Shown one piece after another: positions 35,984-47,483 of a stretch of DNA of 64,000 nucleotides. The DNA lies in assembly GCA_963930645.1 (NCBI GenBank), contig OZ005662.1:97076436-97140435 (forward strand). The letters run 5' to 3'. The position numbers and the translations under genes are program-made. Under the pieces are notes generated by a model. The model was not told the DNA's origin and did no database searches. It worked only from the letters and a program-made list of their open reading frames with translations. Source of the stretch: Salticus scenicus (Eukaryota > Arthropoda > Arachnida > Araneae > Salticidae). Position 1 is the first letter of the stretch; each line of letters starts with the position of its first letter.

Positions 35984-36002
35984 GATCTCTCTCTCTCTCT
36001 CT

Positions 36003-36033
<31 letters not shown>

Positions 36034-36034
36034 A
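35984..36034. repeat. (CT)n plus poly-T microsatellite
   Basis: CT dinucleotide run followed by a long T run, then (TTA)n. Confidence 0.9.
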
Positions 36035-36202
36035 TTATTATTATTATTACAATTAGTTTTATGAAACTATAAGTCGGGTGAAAGAAAAATGTACAGAAAA
36101 GTATATTGTTTTTTGCATACAACTCTGCAAAAAAATTCAGTTTTGAATTTTTTTTTAAATCCTTCGTTTAAGTCCTAATAAATTTTATTTTTAAAAAGTG
36201 TG

Positions 36203-36362
36203 CAATAAGATCAATGCATTAGTTGAATTTCAATAGGATCAATTCATTAGTTGAATTTCAATAAGATCATGAATTAGTTGAATTTCAATAGGATCAATTC
36301 ATTAGTTGAATTTCAATAAGATCATGCATTAGTTGTATTTCAATAAGATCAATGCATTAGTT
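36203..36362. repeat. Minisatellite, about 28-30 bp, six units
   Basis: Unit close to TTAGTTGAATTTCAATAAGA followed by TCAATGCA; variants alternate AATAGGATCAATTC and AATAAGATCATG. Not a CRISPR array: there are no unique spacers. Confidence 0.85.
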
Positions 36363-36681
36363 TTTAAAAAAACGTATTCACTGCTCTTCTGGAGGGTTTC
36401 CTGAAACTAGAGCCTACCAGCTGATATTTTTCTATCTTTTTAATGAAAATTTTTTTAATTGTTGTTTAAATGTTACTCTTTTATATGCTCAAATTTTTGA
36501 AAATATATTTATTTATTTATTTATTTATTTATTTATTATATTAAAAAGGAAGAAGAAATATAGAAAATCTGCCTTTCTTAGTCCAAGAAATCTATGTAAT
36601 CTTTAAAAGTTTGTTTTGGAAAATGGAAATATTGAAAAGATTTTTTTTTTTTTTTTTTAAGTAAATGAAAGATTATGTTAA

Positions 36682-36876
36682 CACATATTTGCCAACATAC
36701 TAACTAATATTCCGTAGCATTGTGAGTCCCGCCTTCTTTTTCACGCCAGTATCTTTTTACAGTATTTTTCTTCTTATTTAAACTTAATTGCATTTTGAGA
36801 ATATTACTCTAAAAATTTACTGATGTGAAAAAAAGGGCGGGACTAACAACACTACGGAATATTAGGCAAGTATGTG
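36682..36876. mobile_element. TTAA-flanked MITE (195 bp), copy 1
   Basis: TTAA at 36678-36681 and 36877-36880. Ends CACATATTTGCC and, inverted, CACATACTTGCC, then shared TAATATTCCGTAG and TAGTCCCGCC-type sequence. The centre ATTACTCTAAAAATTTACTG is shared with the element at 41609-41805. Confidence 0.8.
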
Positions 36877-36880
36877 TTAA

Positions 36881-37340
36881 CACTTTCGCGACCGCTGACG
36901 TAGATTCACATCATTTGAAAATCTGTAACTCCGCCAGTGGGAGTTTCTTTTGCAATTTGTATGTCATTTATATTTTTCCAGTAGAATATATAACCTCATA
37001 AATTTCAAGTTTCATTTAAGTTTCTATGGACGATGCTGCAGCCTTCTCCAACGATAGTTACCGCCACTCCAAGTTCCATGTTCCCATCCACAGTTTGTCT
37101 TCAAGGTTTAATTCCTTTCCACTACAAGTTTTCGTACAAGTTTCTTCCAACAGTTGTTAACGCCAGTCCAGTGTTTCAGCTCCCATGCATTGACTCATCC
37201 AAAAGAATGATTTCCATTAACTATCACTGCTCGACAAGTTTTTTCACCTTGATGTTACCACCACGCCAGCCTTTCGAATAGCCATCCAAAACTGACTTTT
37301 CCAACGCAAGTTGCAGTAATCAAGTGTTCCCTCAGTGTTA
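36881..37340 (+). mobile_element. TTAA-element left end and GC-richer body
   Basis: Immediately after the shared TTAA comes CACTTTCGCGACCGCTGACG, then TAGATTCACATC. Compare CACTTAATGGACGGACCACG at 56156. So this looks like the left end of a piggyBac-type element. The body 37020-37330 is GC-richer with repeats of CCAAG and ACGCCA words; the frame at 37033-37281 shows no known domain. No matching right end found. Confidence 0.4.
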
Positions 37341-37724
37341 ATGTAGAATGGCTCCAACCAATGAACTAAAAATTTTTTTGTATTAAAGTAGTGATGTAAC
37401 TGTAGTTTTAACCTGATTTATAGTATATATACTTGTAACACAGCTGCACATTGTGTAAAACCATGTAGACTTCCTCATGATGCCCTGATTTTCAGGGAGA
37501 AAAGCTTTGAAATATGTGACTTTTAACTAAATATATGTTTTTAAAACTTATATACGCGTTTAAAAGTGTTTTATTTATTAATCTAAAACGTTACACGTGT
37601 TTTTAGAAGTGTCTCTATATGAGATATATTTTTTTTTATAAAATTATATATTTAAATTTTTAATATATATATATATATATATTTTTTAATATTTAATTAT
37701 TATTAATTTGTTATTTACTAAGTT
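37341..37724. other. AT-rich spacer
   Basis: (AT)n near 37664-37682, nothing coding seen. Confidence 0.4.
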
Positions 37725-40700
37725 TTTAAATCTTCCTTAAATCTAAAAATGTTTGGTTTTCCTTTTTATTTATTTATTTATTTATTTATTTTTTTTTTAT
37801 GTTTCTGTATACTGTATTATACATCGTTAACCTAAATTTAACCATCGTTTTGTTTAAACTTAGATCTCTTGTCTTCCACATCTGTTGATTTTCGTATGTT
37901 TTACATCTGTGAGAAGTTGTCAGCAAAAGCTGAGGATATTTTTTAGGAAATTGCCTACATCTCTTCAGAAATTTTTCGAGTACCTTTTTCTGCATGGAGG
38001 GGCTCCCTTGATAAATGTACCCTTGGGTTTTCGGATATTAATACATTTTCATTTTTCAGTTCTTTCTCATTTTAATTTTATATTTTCTTTCGCATTATTT
38101 TGCGCCCTGGATTATAAATTCCTTTTTTAGTATCCTTACTTCTTTATTTACAGTTTGTTTGATCTCAACTTATTTACTTATATATATTACATGGAATTAT
38201 TTTCATAAGGAAAAGGAATTTGAATTTAAAAAATGTCAATTAAAAGAAGAAATTTATTAATATTATTAATCATAAATTTACAGAATTCTTAAGTCTTAAG
38301 GCTAATTTAACATGACAAAATGTAAGTCACTAGTCTTGTTACTTTTAATACAATCGTTGCTGAAAATATTCTCCTTTTAGTATTGTCACCAGATAAAAGT
38401 GCTCTTATAAAAGAGAAGCATTAAAATTGCTACAATTATCCAATTACGGATATATTTTTACTTTCTCTTGCCCATAAGATAGAGAAAGTATTGTTTTTAG
38501 GTCAAATTTTCGAACGCGAGATTTTGTTATATTTACACGTTTTGAGGTGCCCTGAATACGAAAATCATGTCTTTAGCAAATGGTCTGTGTGTCTGTGTGT
38601 GTGTCTGTGTGTGTGTCTGTCTGTTATCAGCATATCTCAAAAACAAATTATGGCAGAAAGTTCAAACTTGGTATTATAAATGTGTATCATATAAGGATGC
38701 CACATTAAACTTTTCGTTAAGATCAAGAAAAATGGTTCGTGTACAGGGACACTCAAGAATATTCAAATACATTACGTCTATAAAGGAAATTGCAGGTAAG
38801 TAGAGTTTAGCATCTATAGACTGCACTAAACCAAATGAAACGAATATATATTTTTTGTAATAAAGATAGTCAACAGGGAAAAAAAATTGTGTACGTAGGA
38901 GCCTCACCTCCCCCCCCCCCCCCTCGAAGGGAGTAAATTTTCAGGATGGGTATCTTTCAAAAAGAGCTTGCCAATACCTTTAAAACGAATGGTTGAACCA
39001 TCGATCTGCGATAATTTAAAACAAAGTTATCGATTTTTTTTACTTTTAACGAAAAAGAAAAACTTAGGGGAAAAAAATCGTTTTTTTTTTTTTTTTTTTT
39101 TTTTTTACATTGAGAATAAAATGGACTTTTTTTGAATATTTGGTGTTATACTACTTCTCTAATATGGAAATCGTCTGCAATATCCTAAAAGATGATTTTT
39201 TTTTTAATAATAATTTTAATAAATTATTTTTTAAAAACATAATTATTTTTTAATAACCGAATTAAATTCTATATAAATGTAGGTGCATTAATGAAACGGG
39301 GGGTTGAGGGGGGCGCTAGCCCCCTGCACACAGAACTAATTATCATATAAAACTCTTCTGAAGCCTAATTTGAATTGTTTAACATAGGTTTACGTCACAG
39401 TACTCCTTACTTTACCTCTTAATCTCTAACCTGTATTTATAGTATTAAATTTCAGGGTAAGAGAATGTCGTGTGAGTGACACACCAGATTATTTTAATTC
39501 TTAATAAGTAAGAACTAAAAATAAAGTATCAATGATAAATTATTTACTTTCTGCTATTTTCCAAAATTTAGAGAAAAACGCCTTCAAAATAAAGGCTGTC
39601 CCAGAAAATGGTGACATTTCATCATCTTGGGGATGAAATTTTATTATTTAAAAATTATCTATATTATTTTTGAGTGATAACGAACATGTTCGTTCTGTTT
39701 CTATGTTTAAAAGAATATTCTGTTGAAAAAACTAGATTTTCCATGAACAGTAAACAGTAATAATATATGTATGTTTATAATATATACGTATATATTAGTT
39801 AATTAGTGTTGACAAAGCGAATATGTAAATTTTACGATTTCTAAAACAGTTTCATGAGATTGTAGACTTTGGCGACAAAATATTTAAAAAGAAGGTAAAT
39901 TATTCTTATTAATCGTATGGTAATGATTTTATGTTGGAACTGAATAATTGAACTATATCGACCTCGAGAAATAAATGAAAGAAACTAACTAATAAAAAAA
40001 TTGATGCTAGTGATTTATAAATACTATTTATGAAATTGCTGCTATTCTCTTACTACTGTAATAGTAATAATAATCATAGTTTTAGAACAATATCTTAATT
40101 TATCTTATTTTATTATTATTATTATTTTTTTTTAATTCATTGATATTTAGAAACATCTAGTCATGTTCATATTTATTTTTTAATTTTAATCTTATTAACA
40201 TATTTACAATTTATTGGTTACTCGAACAAGCAGCTTTGACTACATTTTAATTTTATGAAGCAGCTTTATTGTCAATTAGCACACTTGAAAGCTGTTTACT
40301 TACATGGTAATAAAAGCATCTAAAAATTATAATATAATTTTGAAAATTTTACAATACTCATTTCATATCTTTTATTTATTTATTTATTCACTTTTCCTGT
40401 GTAATTATGCATTTAAATTCTTTGTATAGTGTTTAACAGATCTGAATACATGAGTTATCTCATTTAAAATGTAAACAAATGTTAATACTGACTGCGATAT
40501 CTCTTGTAGTTTCTATTGTAAACATAGAAAAAAATACTGAGAAAGGAATGGAGAGGGGGGAATAAAAGAAGACATGCATATTAGTGTCATTCTGAAAACA
40601 AATTTTTTAAAAAAAGGAATTAGTTTGATTGTTTTCTCCTACGAAAGTTAAATTAAGATGGGTATTTTTATTTAATTACTCAAAAACAGACAAACAATAA

Positions 40701-40782
40701 GTAAATATATTTAATGAATAACATAGTAAACATTTTAATTTCTTAAATAAATAATCTGCTTTACTTCAAAATATTTTCTTTA
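37725..40782. repeat. Paralogous block, copy 2, left segment
   Basis: Colinear with 1-2757 after removing the F1 insertion at 38454-39495 from this copy and the fold-back at 1220-2160 from the other. Homology ends abruptly at 40782, and the next part of copy 1 (from 2758) continues at 58905. If copy 2 is a gene, this is intronic. Frames at 37786-37995 and 37885-38130 are not conserved in copy 1. Confidence 0.7.
38454..39495 (+). mobile_element. Two-hairpin element, subfamily F1, copy c
   Basis: End A hairpin ACTTTCTCTTGCCC...ATAGAGAAAGT at 38459-38489. End B at 39455-39492: GGGTAAGAGAATGTCG, hairpin GTGTG-AGTGA-CACAC, CAGATT. Absent from the matching site in copy 1 of the block (around 700), which is thus an unoccupied allele-like site. 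Frames at 38491-38907 are element sequence. Confidence 0.78.
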
Positions 40783-41608
40783 CCGTTTTTCGTCCGATAT
40801 AACTATTCAACAATATTGAAGTACATTTTAACAAAATAATATTGCTCATTAAACAAAATATAACTAACTTAAGATAACGAAAGTAGATTAATCTTTGAAA
40901 TTATGGTTTTGTCGTCAACAGAAAATTTATCTGTTTGGAATTTTAGTTGTTTTATAAATTTTAACCATACTCAAAATTAAATCGGTTTTTAAACCTTAAC
41001 AGACTCAAAAATTTTGTCCTCCCACAAATTTTACATCCTAATACCCCCAAGCCTATGTCCAGAATAATGGAGACGATATTTTTTCATCTGGGAGATGGTC
41101 AAATATGAAATTTGTATTGTATCCCATCATATGCTGACTCAACTTTGCTCATGTATATAATATACAAATGGTGTATTATTTTTAAAAAAACTTAATAAAT
41201 TCAAAAATAATTTGTTGTTTGACTATACCTTTTGACTATGTTTATCACAAATCACCGGCAGGTTCTGCTCTATAAGTTGGTAGCCAGAAGGGCCTTGCTC
41301 GAACCAAGATCGCTCTCATCGGCCTAGTTTTTCCTAATTTTCTCCCAAAACATACCGAATATGATCTAGGACTTTTTATAGCAACCGCTTGGAGAGCATT
41401 CCATCCAGACTTAGATCCCAATCAAGGACAATTAGCCTAAATTCCCACACAACCATCCACCTTGTTCGTAAAAAAATTATTATTTACACTACCGCTGTTT
41501 ATTGAGAGAAGTACTGTAGAGCTCATACAAATTGAGGGAACTTACAGATCGTTTTACTCTATAATTTTACATTATGATGGAACAGTCATTTTTTCCTCAG
41601 CATTTTAA
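40783..41608. other. Spacer inside the 18-kb insertion zone
   Basis: Mostly AT-rich. A GC-richer patch at 41240-41470 contains, on the minus strand, a B-box-like GGTTCGAGCAAGG; it may be an unrelated old SINE but I see no clear A box. Confidence 0.35.
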
Positions 41609-41805
41609 AACTTATGCAGAACTGCCAACCTAATCCAGCAAATTGTTAGTACCGTCTCTTTTTCTACACCACTTAATTTTTAGAGTATTTGTTTTCTTCA
41701 TTCATCGTAAATTTATTTGAAAAGAATTACTCTAAAAATTAAGTGGTGTAGAAAAAGGGGCGGTACTAATAATTTGCCAGATTTGGTTGGCAGCTTTGAT
41801 ATGTA
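41609..41805. mobile_element. TTAA-type MITE (about 197 bp), copy 2
   Basis: Arms GCCAACCTAATCCAGCAAAT and TTGTTAGTACCG(T/C)C, then CTACACCACTTAATTTTTAG, are mirrored in the right half. TTAA at 41605-41608; TTTA on the right looks like a mutated duplicate. Same length class and same centre (ACTCTAAAAATT) as 36682-36876. Confidence 0.7.
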
Positions 41806-42180
41806 TTTATCTGACCACATCTACACAAAGCAATCAGAAAATAACAAAAAAGCATGGCATATTACTTTTATGTTACCTATCACGTGATATAGACAGAAAT
41901 TTAAACAGCATAATATTTCTTAATGATAATCTCGCTTATTGAATTTGGTGTGGTGCCGTATAATGAAAATTTAAATATAGCTACTACGTTAATCATGTGC
42001 GGCTGCAGCATAGCAACGCCATCTTCTGGACGTTATGCATTAAAGTTACATAAGAATAAGTGCGTGTCAAAAATCACCTTACCTATACATAGAAGACTAT
42101 TTCATGCTAAAAATGTTAAAATATAGCAATCTTGTTTATCATAAACAAAAAAAAAAAAAAAAAAAAAAAGCGCTGTAGCA

Positions 42181-42213
<33 letters not shown>

Positions 42214-42969
42214 GATATACATCAAACTGAAATAGAATAATTTAGTATAAGGACTATCTTGCACATAAAAATTACTTCATTATCGCAAAATACTAAAAAA
42301 GTGTAATGGCAACGTCTCCTAATGGATGACATACCATACGCCAAGACCTCCAATCAGCATGAAATTATATTATGGTCCAATTAAATATGAAATTTTCGAA
42401 CCATGTCATACATTTACTTCTTTTGTTATGTTATGTTCATGTTCACGTACAAATGAGATATAATTAAATCACATTCAACCTATCCCAAAACATATAACTC
42501 GATTAAAAGCTAGAAATTGAAAATATTCAGAAACAGAATATTTTATTCTTCGATGAAAAAGATAATCGATCAACAATAATCTTACAAGTTATATAGTACT
42601 ATTCCAAATTGGTTTAGATGAAATTTTTTTAATTTCCTTATATAAACTTAATTTATAGAAATGGTCAAAATCATTACATAAGTATGTGTACATGCACTGT
42701 AAATTATGTTGAATTACATTCAGGTAATCAGTGTATTTTTACTATACATGTTATTACTTATACAAAAGCTATATACAGTTAAAGTTGCAGAAAAATCTCA
42801 TGGGAAATGCTCAGGCTGAGATAAGTTATTATAATGATACAGAAATTGATAAGTGTTCAAAAATGTAATTTAAAGTATAAAATGCAATGTAAAATAAAAT
42901 ATTACACGAACTCCTATTAACTAAATATATAACGAATTATACAACATTTTTTGTTAAATAAAAACTTAT
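41806..42969. other. AT-rich spacer
   Basis: Poly-A at 42148-42169 and poly-T at 42183-42211 can pair into a hairpin. The frame at 41923-42126 has no known motif. No gene recognised. Confidence 0.4.
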
Positions 42970-42973
42970 TTAA

Positions 42974-43217
42974 CCCTTTGTTGGTCCTATTTAATTTCAT
43001 TCCTTTGGTCAGTGCTACCAAATTTTTTCTACCGACTTTTTTATTCAATGTCCACCACTAAAATTTAACAGTTACGGTTGTCTAATAACTTCAGTTATTC
43101 GTCCATTATATACATCAAATAGCTCTCCTCAAAAATATTGTTGGTAATTGAATAAAAGAGTCCTTAAATTTTACAATAGTGATTAGAGCGTTTTAGAGCG
43201 TTACGGTTAACAAAGGG
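42974..43217. mobile_element. TTAA-type MITE (244 bp)
   Basis: Ends CCCTTTGTTGGTCC and, inverted, CCCTTTGTTAACCG. TTAA at 42970-42973; the right site reads TTAC, probably mutated. Confidence 0.6.
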
Positions 43218-43221
43218 TTAC

Positions 43222-44217
43222 ATTTTTACTTCCATTACTCGACTACCGTAGGTAATGGAAGTATTGTATTCGGTCTGAAAATTCGATTTCGAGATTTCAC
43301 CTGATTTACACGTTTTAAAGGTGCCCTGATTCCAAAAAAGTGGTTTTTGGCAATTGGTCAATGTGTATGTGTATGGGGGGGAGCGGGAGGGGAAATCTTC
43401 TGGCTATTATATCTCGGAAACTAATAAAGATAGAACTACGAAACTTTAGAATTGAAACAAGTCTAGTGTACAGATGAATTTTCTAAATTTTGGTGAAAAT
43501 TGAAAAACCGGAAGTGGGACATTGGAAATCGGAAGTGGGACATTGGAAATCGGAAGTGGGACCGTAAGTCCGTATATCAAAAACAGCTCAAACGATTTTC
43601 TTCAAATTTGCTATATAAACACTCTATTAGATTTCCTTTCGACTGGTATAGTTCGTTAGTTCAGGAAAATTTATAGGCGTCCTGTATAAATAGCTCAATT
43701 TCCGGTTTCGTAAGGGCGTTCCTTTAAAAACGGCTGCACGGATTTTTTTCAAACTCGCCATATTAACTCACTTTTAAATATGCTTTTGTATGTAATTATT
43801 GCTTTCCTGTCAATAATTGAGTTTTGGTAAAAGTTGGTATCTCAAAAACGGCTCTAACAATTTTCTTGAAAATTTTTATATAAATTCATTTCTTTCTTAC
43901 GTATCACGTAGTTATTCGAGGAAAATTAACAGCTACCCTGTTTAGGTAGGTTAAAAGTTTGGCTAGATCTCGAAAATTAGTGTTTAAGAAAATAACTCTA
44001 CCATTGTTTTTTTCTCTTAATTTTTACTTCGTTATATGTAAGCTTCGTTTTATATGTCTTTACATGTGTATAAAGTTTATCTCATCAGAAAAATGTTAGG
44101 TTTCTACTTCTTTAGGTCACTTTTATATCTTCTGATCACATTATCTCCAAAAAATGCATATAATATGTGTAATAGTGGGTAATGGAAGTCGTGTGGCTGT
44201 TTCACACCAGATTTTTA
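43222..44217 (+). mobile_element. Two-hairpin element, subfamily F2
   Basis: End A hairpin TACTTCCATTAC...GTAATGGAAGTA at 43228-43263, a perfect 12-bp stem. End B at 44177-44213: GGGTAATGGAAGTCG, hairpin GTGTG-GCTGTTT-CACAC, CAGATTTTT. The body contains a short tandem GGAAGTGGGACATTGGAAAT block at 43509-43560 and repeated CTCAAAAACGGCT words. No coding sequence. Confidence 0.78.
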
Positions 44218-44735
44218 TATTATGGTTAAAAAGATCTTAAATTACTGTTCTTGTTAATTTAAACAAAAATTATTTTCTTTTTATCTACGTATTCCAAATG
44301 TCTCCGTCTCAAGATCAAAATAATTTATTCTCGAGAAAAGCGCTCTATATATTGTCGCCATTTTCCTCCGAAATGTGGCATTTCATCTCATTTTACGTCA
44401 CGTGAGAGCTTTTAATTTTAATTACTGCGTTGTCTTATTTTAAAAGGAAATTGATTGGGAGAAGCGGTGTCGTTATCAAGATTACGTCAAGTCGTCTGCC
44501 TTGTACTTTCTTGTTGCTTTACAAACACGGTTGGAAAGAATAACTTAAATTGCGTTATTAATTTTGAAATTGACGCAATGCGTTAATGTATGTAAATTTA
44601 TAAATATAAAATTTTATATCATATTGTAATGCGTAAAAGTTACATATTAAATTACACAAGTTTACAAAAGTTATGAAACTTTCTTTTCTTTTCTTTTTTT
44701 TTTTTTTTTATTTTGCGAACATACATATGTAAGAA
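44218..44735. other. Spacer
   Basis: No gene recognised. TCTTTTCTTTTC and poly-T at 44686-44709 directly precede the truncated F3 copy. Confidence 0.35.
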
Positions 44736-44938
44736 ACATATTGTAATCTTGATTTCAGGAATGATTTTTGTAAGTCGAATATCTCAAAAACTAATGGTCC
44801 TAGAATGCTATAATTTTAAATTTGTGATTATCATGATGTCGAGAGTTGTACATCTTAAAGATTGGTCATAAAAGCTGTCCTTTTAGAGATATCTACGATT
44901 TTAAACGATTTTTCATGACGTACATGTATGTGTTTGTT

Positions 44939-44970
<32 letters not shown>

Positions 44971-45590
44971 AACACGATAGCACTAAAACGCTTTGTTGGA
45001 ATGAGTTGAAAATCGGTGCGCATGTTATAGGTTCCCGCAGAACAAACTGTATCGATTTTGGTGAATCTAGCACGTATGTTTTTTTTTATAGAAACACAAA
45101 GAAAAATTCTTTATCATAATGGCTCAAATTATTTAAAGTGCGATAGTGTCTAAACGTGTTATTCGAATGAAGTTAAAAATCTATATGTATGTTATAGGTC
45201 ACCGTCGCACGAGCTTTATTGATTTTGGTGAATCTATCACTTATATATATTTTATTTAATTTTTACTGAGATACAAAGAAATATTCTTTATCACTATGTC
45301 CTAAGTGCGACAGCGTCTAAATATCTAATCCAACTGAGCTAAAAATTTATAGATCATCGTCGCACAATCTCTACAGATATCTTAATCTAGCACTTATATG
45401 TTTTACAGGGAATCAACAAAAAATTAGTTAACATTATGAGCTATGGGCTCAAATGATTTGAAGTGCAATAGCGTTAATCGCCTTATTCGATTGAGGTGAA
45501 TGATCTCAGATTTCTCTCGATTTAATTTATTTAAACAATCATTAGATACTTAATGTTCAGAAAGTCGAGTGGAGTCACTCTATTTTTTTT
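44736..45590 (+). mobile_element. Two-hairpin element, subfamily F3, copy b (truncated at end A)
   Basis: End B at 45558-45582 reads AATGTTCAGAAAGTCG, then GAGTG-GAGT-CACTC. Body units recur with GCTCAAATTATTTAAAGTGC and TTTGGTGAATCTA at about 170-180-bp spacing, after a (GTGT)n tract at 44945-44971. The end A hairpin is missing on the left. Confidence 0.65.
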
Positions 45591-46454
45591 TTCTTGTTTT
45601 ATGCATAACTCTTAAACAAGTGACCAAAAAAACATGAATTTTAAATGACATATCATCTTTTGAAATTTATATTACTTTGACATAGAGAAATTTTTGTACA
45701 CTGATATTTACTTAAATTTATCAATAGTATCATTTTGAGGGTATTAGGGTTAAGGCCAATTGATTACATAAAGGGCCTGGACCTGAATGGTGAGACTTTC
45801 GTGAGGATCACTATTCCGTGAGCAGGTCCTAGCCCGTATTTATGCGAGTTTTGGAACAGAAGGGAACAATGAAATATTTTGAAAAAAAATTGTATTACCA
45901 TATACAATTTATTTGTTTAAAAAACTTAAATATATATATATATATATATATTGTCTGTTTTCTTTGTGAAGATTCCTTTATTATTCAATGCTTGTTTAGA
46001 TATTCGTTGGGTGATGTTTTATGGCACAAATTCTAGGAATGGACATTCTGTGCTATACAAATATATGTTAGCCCTGAAATTACTGTTTTTTATCACGCAC
46101 TCTTTACGCACAGTTTTGAGTGATGACTAATTCCATGGTATTTCTACATCAGTACATCATGAAACGAAAACTTAAATGATTAAAATAACGTCCTTAGGGC
46201 TCAATCGGAAGAATAGGTTGATTTCTTAAATATTTTCAAATGGCCGCCATTTTGAAATTAAATGAGCGGAGAACATTCATTTATTTATAAAATTGGTTAA
46301 CATATTAATTTAAGGCTATGCTGTCATACCAATTTTTACAGAAATCTGTTGGTAATACTTTTTTTTTTTTTTTGTTTTTTAATCTAAGTTTGAACATTTA
46401 GAGTGGGCGAAGTATTGAAACAATATGGCGAATTGAGTAAATTTCCAATATGTA
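45591..46454. other. Spacer with one GC-rich inverted repeat
   Basis: GGGCCTGGACCTG at 45773-45785 pairs with CAGGTCCTAGCCC at 45823-45835 across a 37-nt loop. (AT)n at 45931-45951. No gene recognised; the frame at 45842-46036 lacks known motifs. Confidence 0.4.
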
Positions 46455-46679
46455 CAGTCGGTAACAAAAGTATCCGAACACTAACAAAAATTCCTACATA
46501 AAAAAAGTAGACTTAATGCTGTTTTGTTAAATAAATCCTTGTCGAATCATGTTGTTAGTCAGTCTAAGAACATGATTCGACAAGGATTTATTTAACAAAA
46601 CAGTATTAACTCTACTTTTTTTTTTTTTTTTTTTTAATAGGAATTTTTATTAGTGTTCGGATATTTTTGTTACCGACTA
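46455..46679. mobile_element. Tc1/mariner-type fold-back MITE (225 bp)
   Basis: Ends CAGTCGGTAACAAAAGTATC...CGAACACTAA and, inverted, TAGTCGGTAACAAAAATATC...CGAACACTAA. TA duplicates at 46453-46454 and 46680-46681. The inner arms also pair: TTTTGTTAAATAAATCCTTG and its complement around a loop near 46558, so almost the whole element folds on itself. Confidence 0.9.
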
Positions 46680-46689
46680 TATGTTTCAA

Positions 46690-47020
46690 AAGAACCTGGA
46701 AATATCTTTAAATTGCATGGTTTCACGATGTATGTGATAATCTGAAACAAAGTTATTGATATTTTTTTTTTTTTTCATTAAAAATACATACACCTTAAAA
46801 ATATATTTCCTATTATGCTATTTTCAGGGCAAAAAATTCACTTTTGTGTGATATTTAGGTTACAATTAAGTTATCTGAGATGAAAATCGTCTGCATTCAT
46901 TCATTATGAAAAATAATTTTGGTAAATAAAAAAAATTTCAGAAATTGTATTGAATTTGTATAGAAATATATAGAAGAAAGTTTTGTGGTGGCCACAATAC
47001 ACTAGCTTTTTTTACATATT
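46690..47020 (+). mobile_element. Decayed element with F1-like body and F4-type end B
   Basis: 46690-46920 resembles F1 body (AATCTGAAACAAAGTTATTG, then a T run, then AAATCGTCTGCATT) in diverged form. It finishes ATATAGAAGAAAGTTTTGTG followed by TGGCCACAA, a 6-bp hairpin TTGTGG-TGG-CCACAA. The AGAAGAAAGT word matches the F4 stem at 49262-49282. Confidence 0.5.
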
Positions 47021-47047
47021 TATTACACAACTTACTACCTGCCTTAA

Positions 47048-47479
47048 CGGCCCTCGTCATTTACCGTCACCGGAAATTCCGAGCCAATGTTATTCTATGG
47101 GAAATTTTCTTTACTCATAACTAAATAACTAATACATATTTTTAAATTCTGTTTTCACATTCAGAAAATTCTCAAATGTTAAATTGACGGACCTTTCTTA
47201 AAAACGGATATTTTTAATTTTTAATATTGTATTTTGAAGCTGTAAAATACGAATTTTCAATAAGTAAAATTTTTCATTTTTCAATTTCAAAATAAAATAT
47301 TTAAAAAAAAAAAAAAAAATCCGTTTTTTAAAAAGGTCCGTATATTTAGCAGTCGCGAATTTCCTGAATGTGAAAGCAGATTTTAAAAATATTTATTAGT
47401 TAATAAGTTATAAGTAAAGAAAATTTCCCGTAGAATAACTTCAGCTTCGGCTTCCAGCGACGGTGAGTGAAGCGGACCC
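47048..47479. mobile_element. TTAA-flanked fold-back element (432 bp)
   Basis: TTAA at 47044-47047 and 47480-47483. The arms are mirrored: TTATTCTATGGGAAATTTTC on the left against TTATTCTACGGGAAATTTTC inverted on the right, continuing through AAAACGGATATTTTT. It is related to 56497-56942. Confidence 0.7.
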
Positions 47480-47483
47480 TTAA

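Noticed and set aside
36203..36362. CRISPR-like array
   Set aside because: Direct head-to-tail 28-30-bp repeats without unique spacers; eukaryotic minisatellite.
37033..37281. 82-codon frame as a host gene
   Set aside because: GC-richer but no known domain, internal short repeats, adjacent to a TTAA-type terminus; left as element body.
42148..42211. A-run / T-run hairpin as a structural RNA
   Set aside because: Homopolymer pairing only; expected in such AT-rich DNA and prone to sequencing error.
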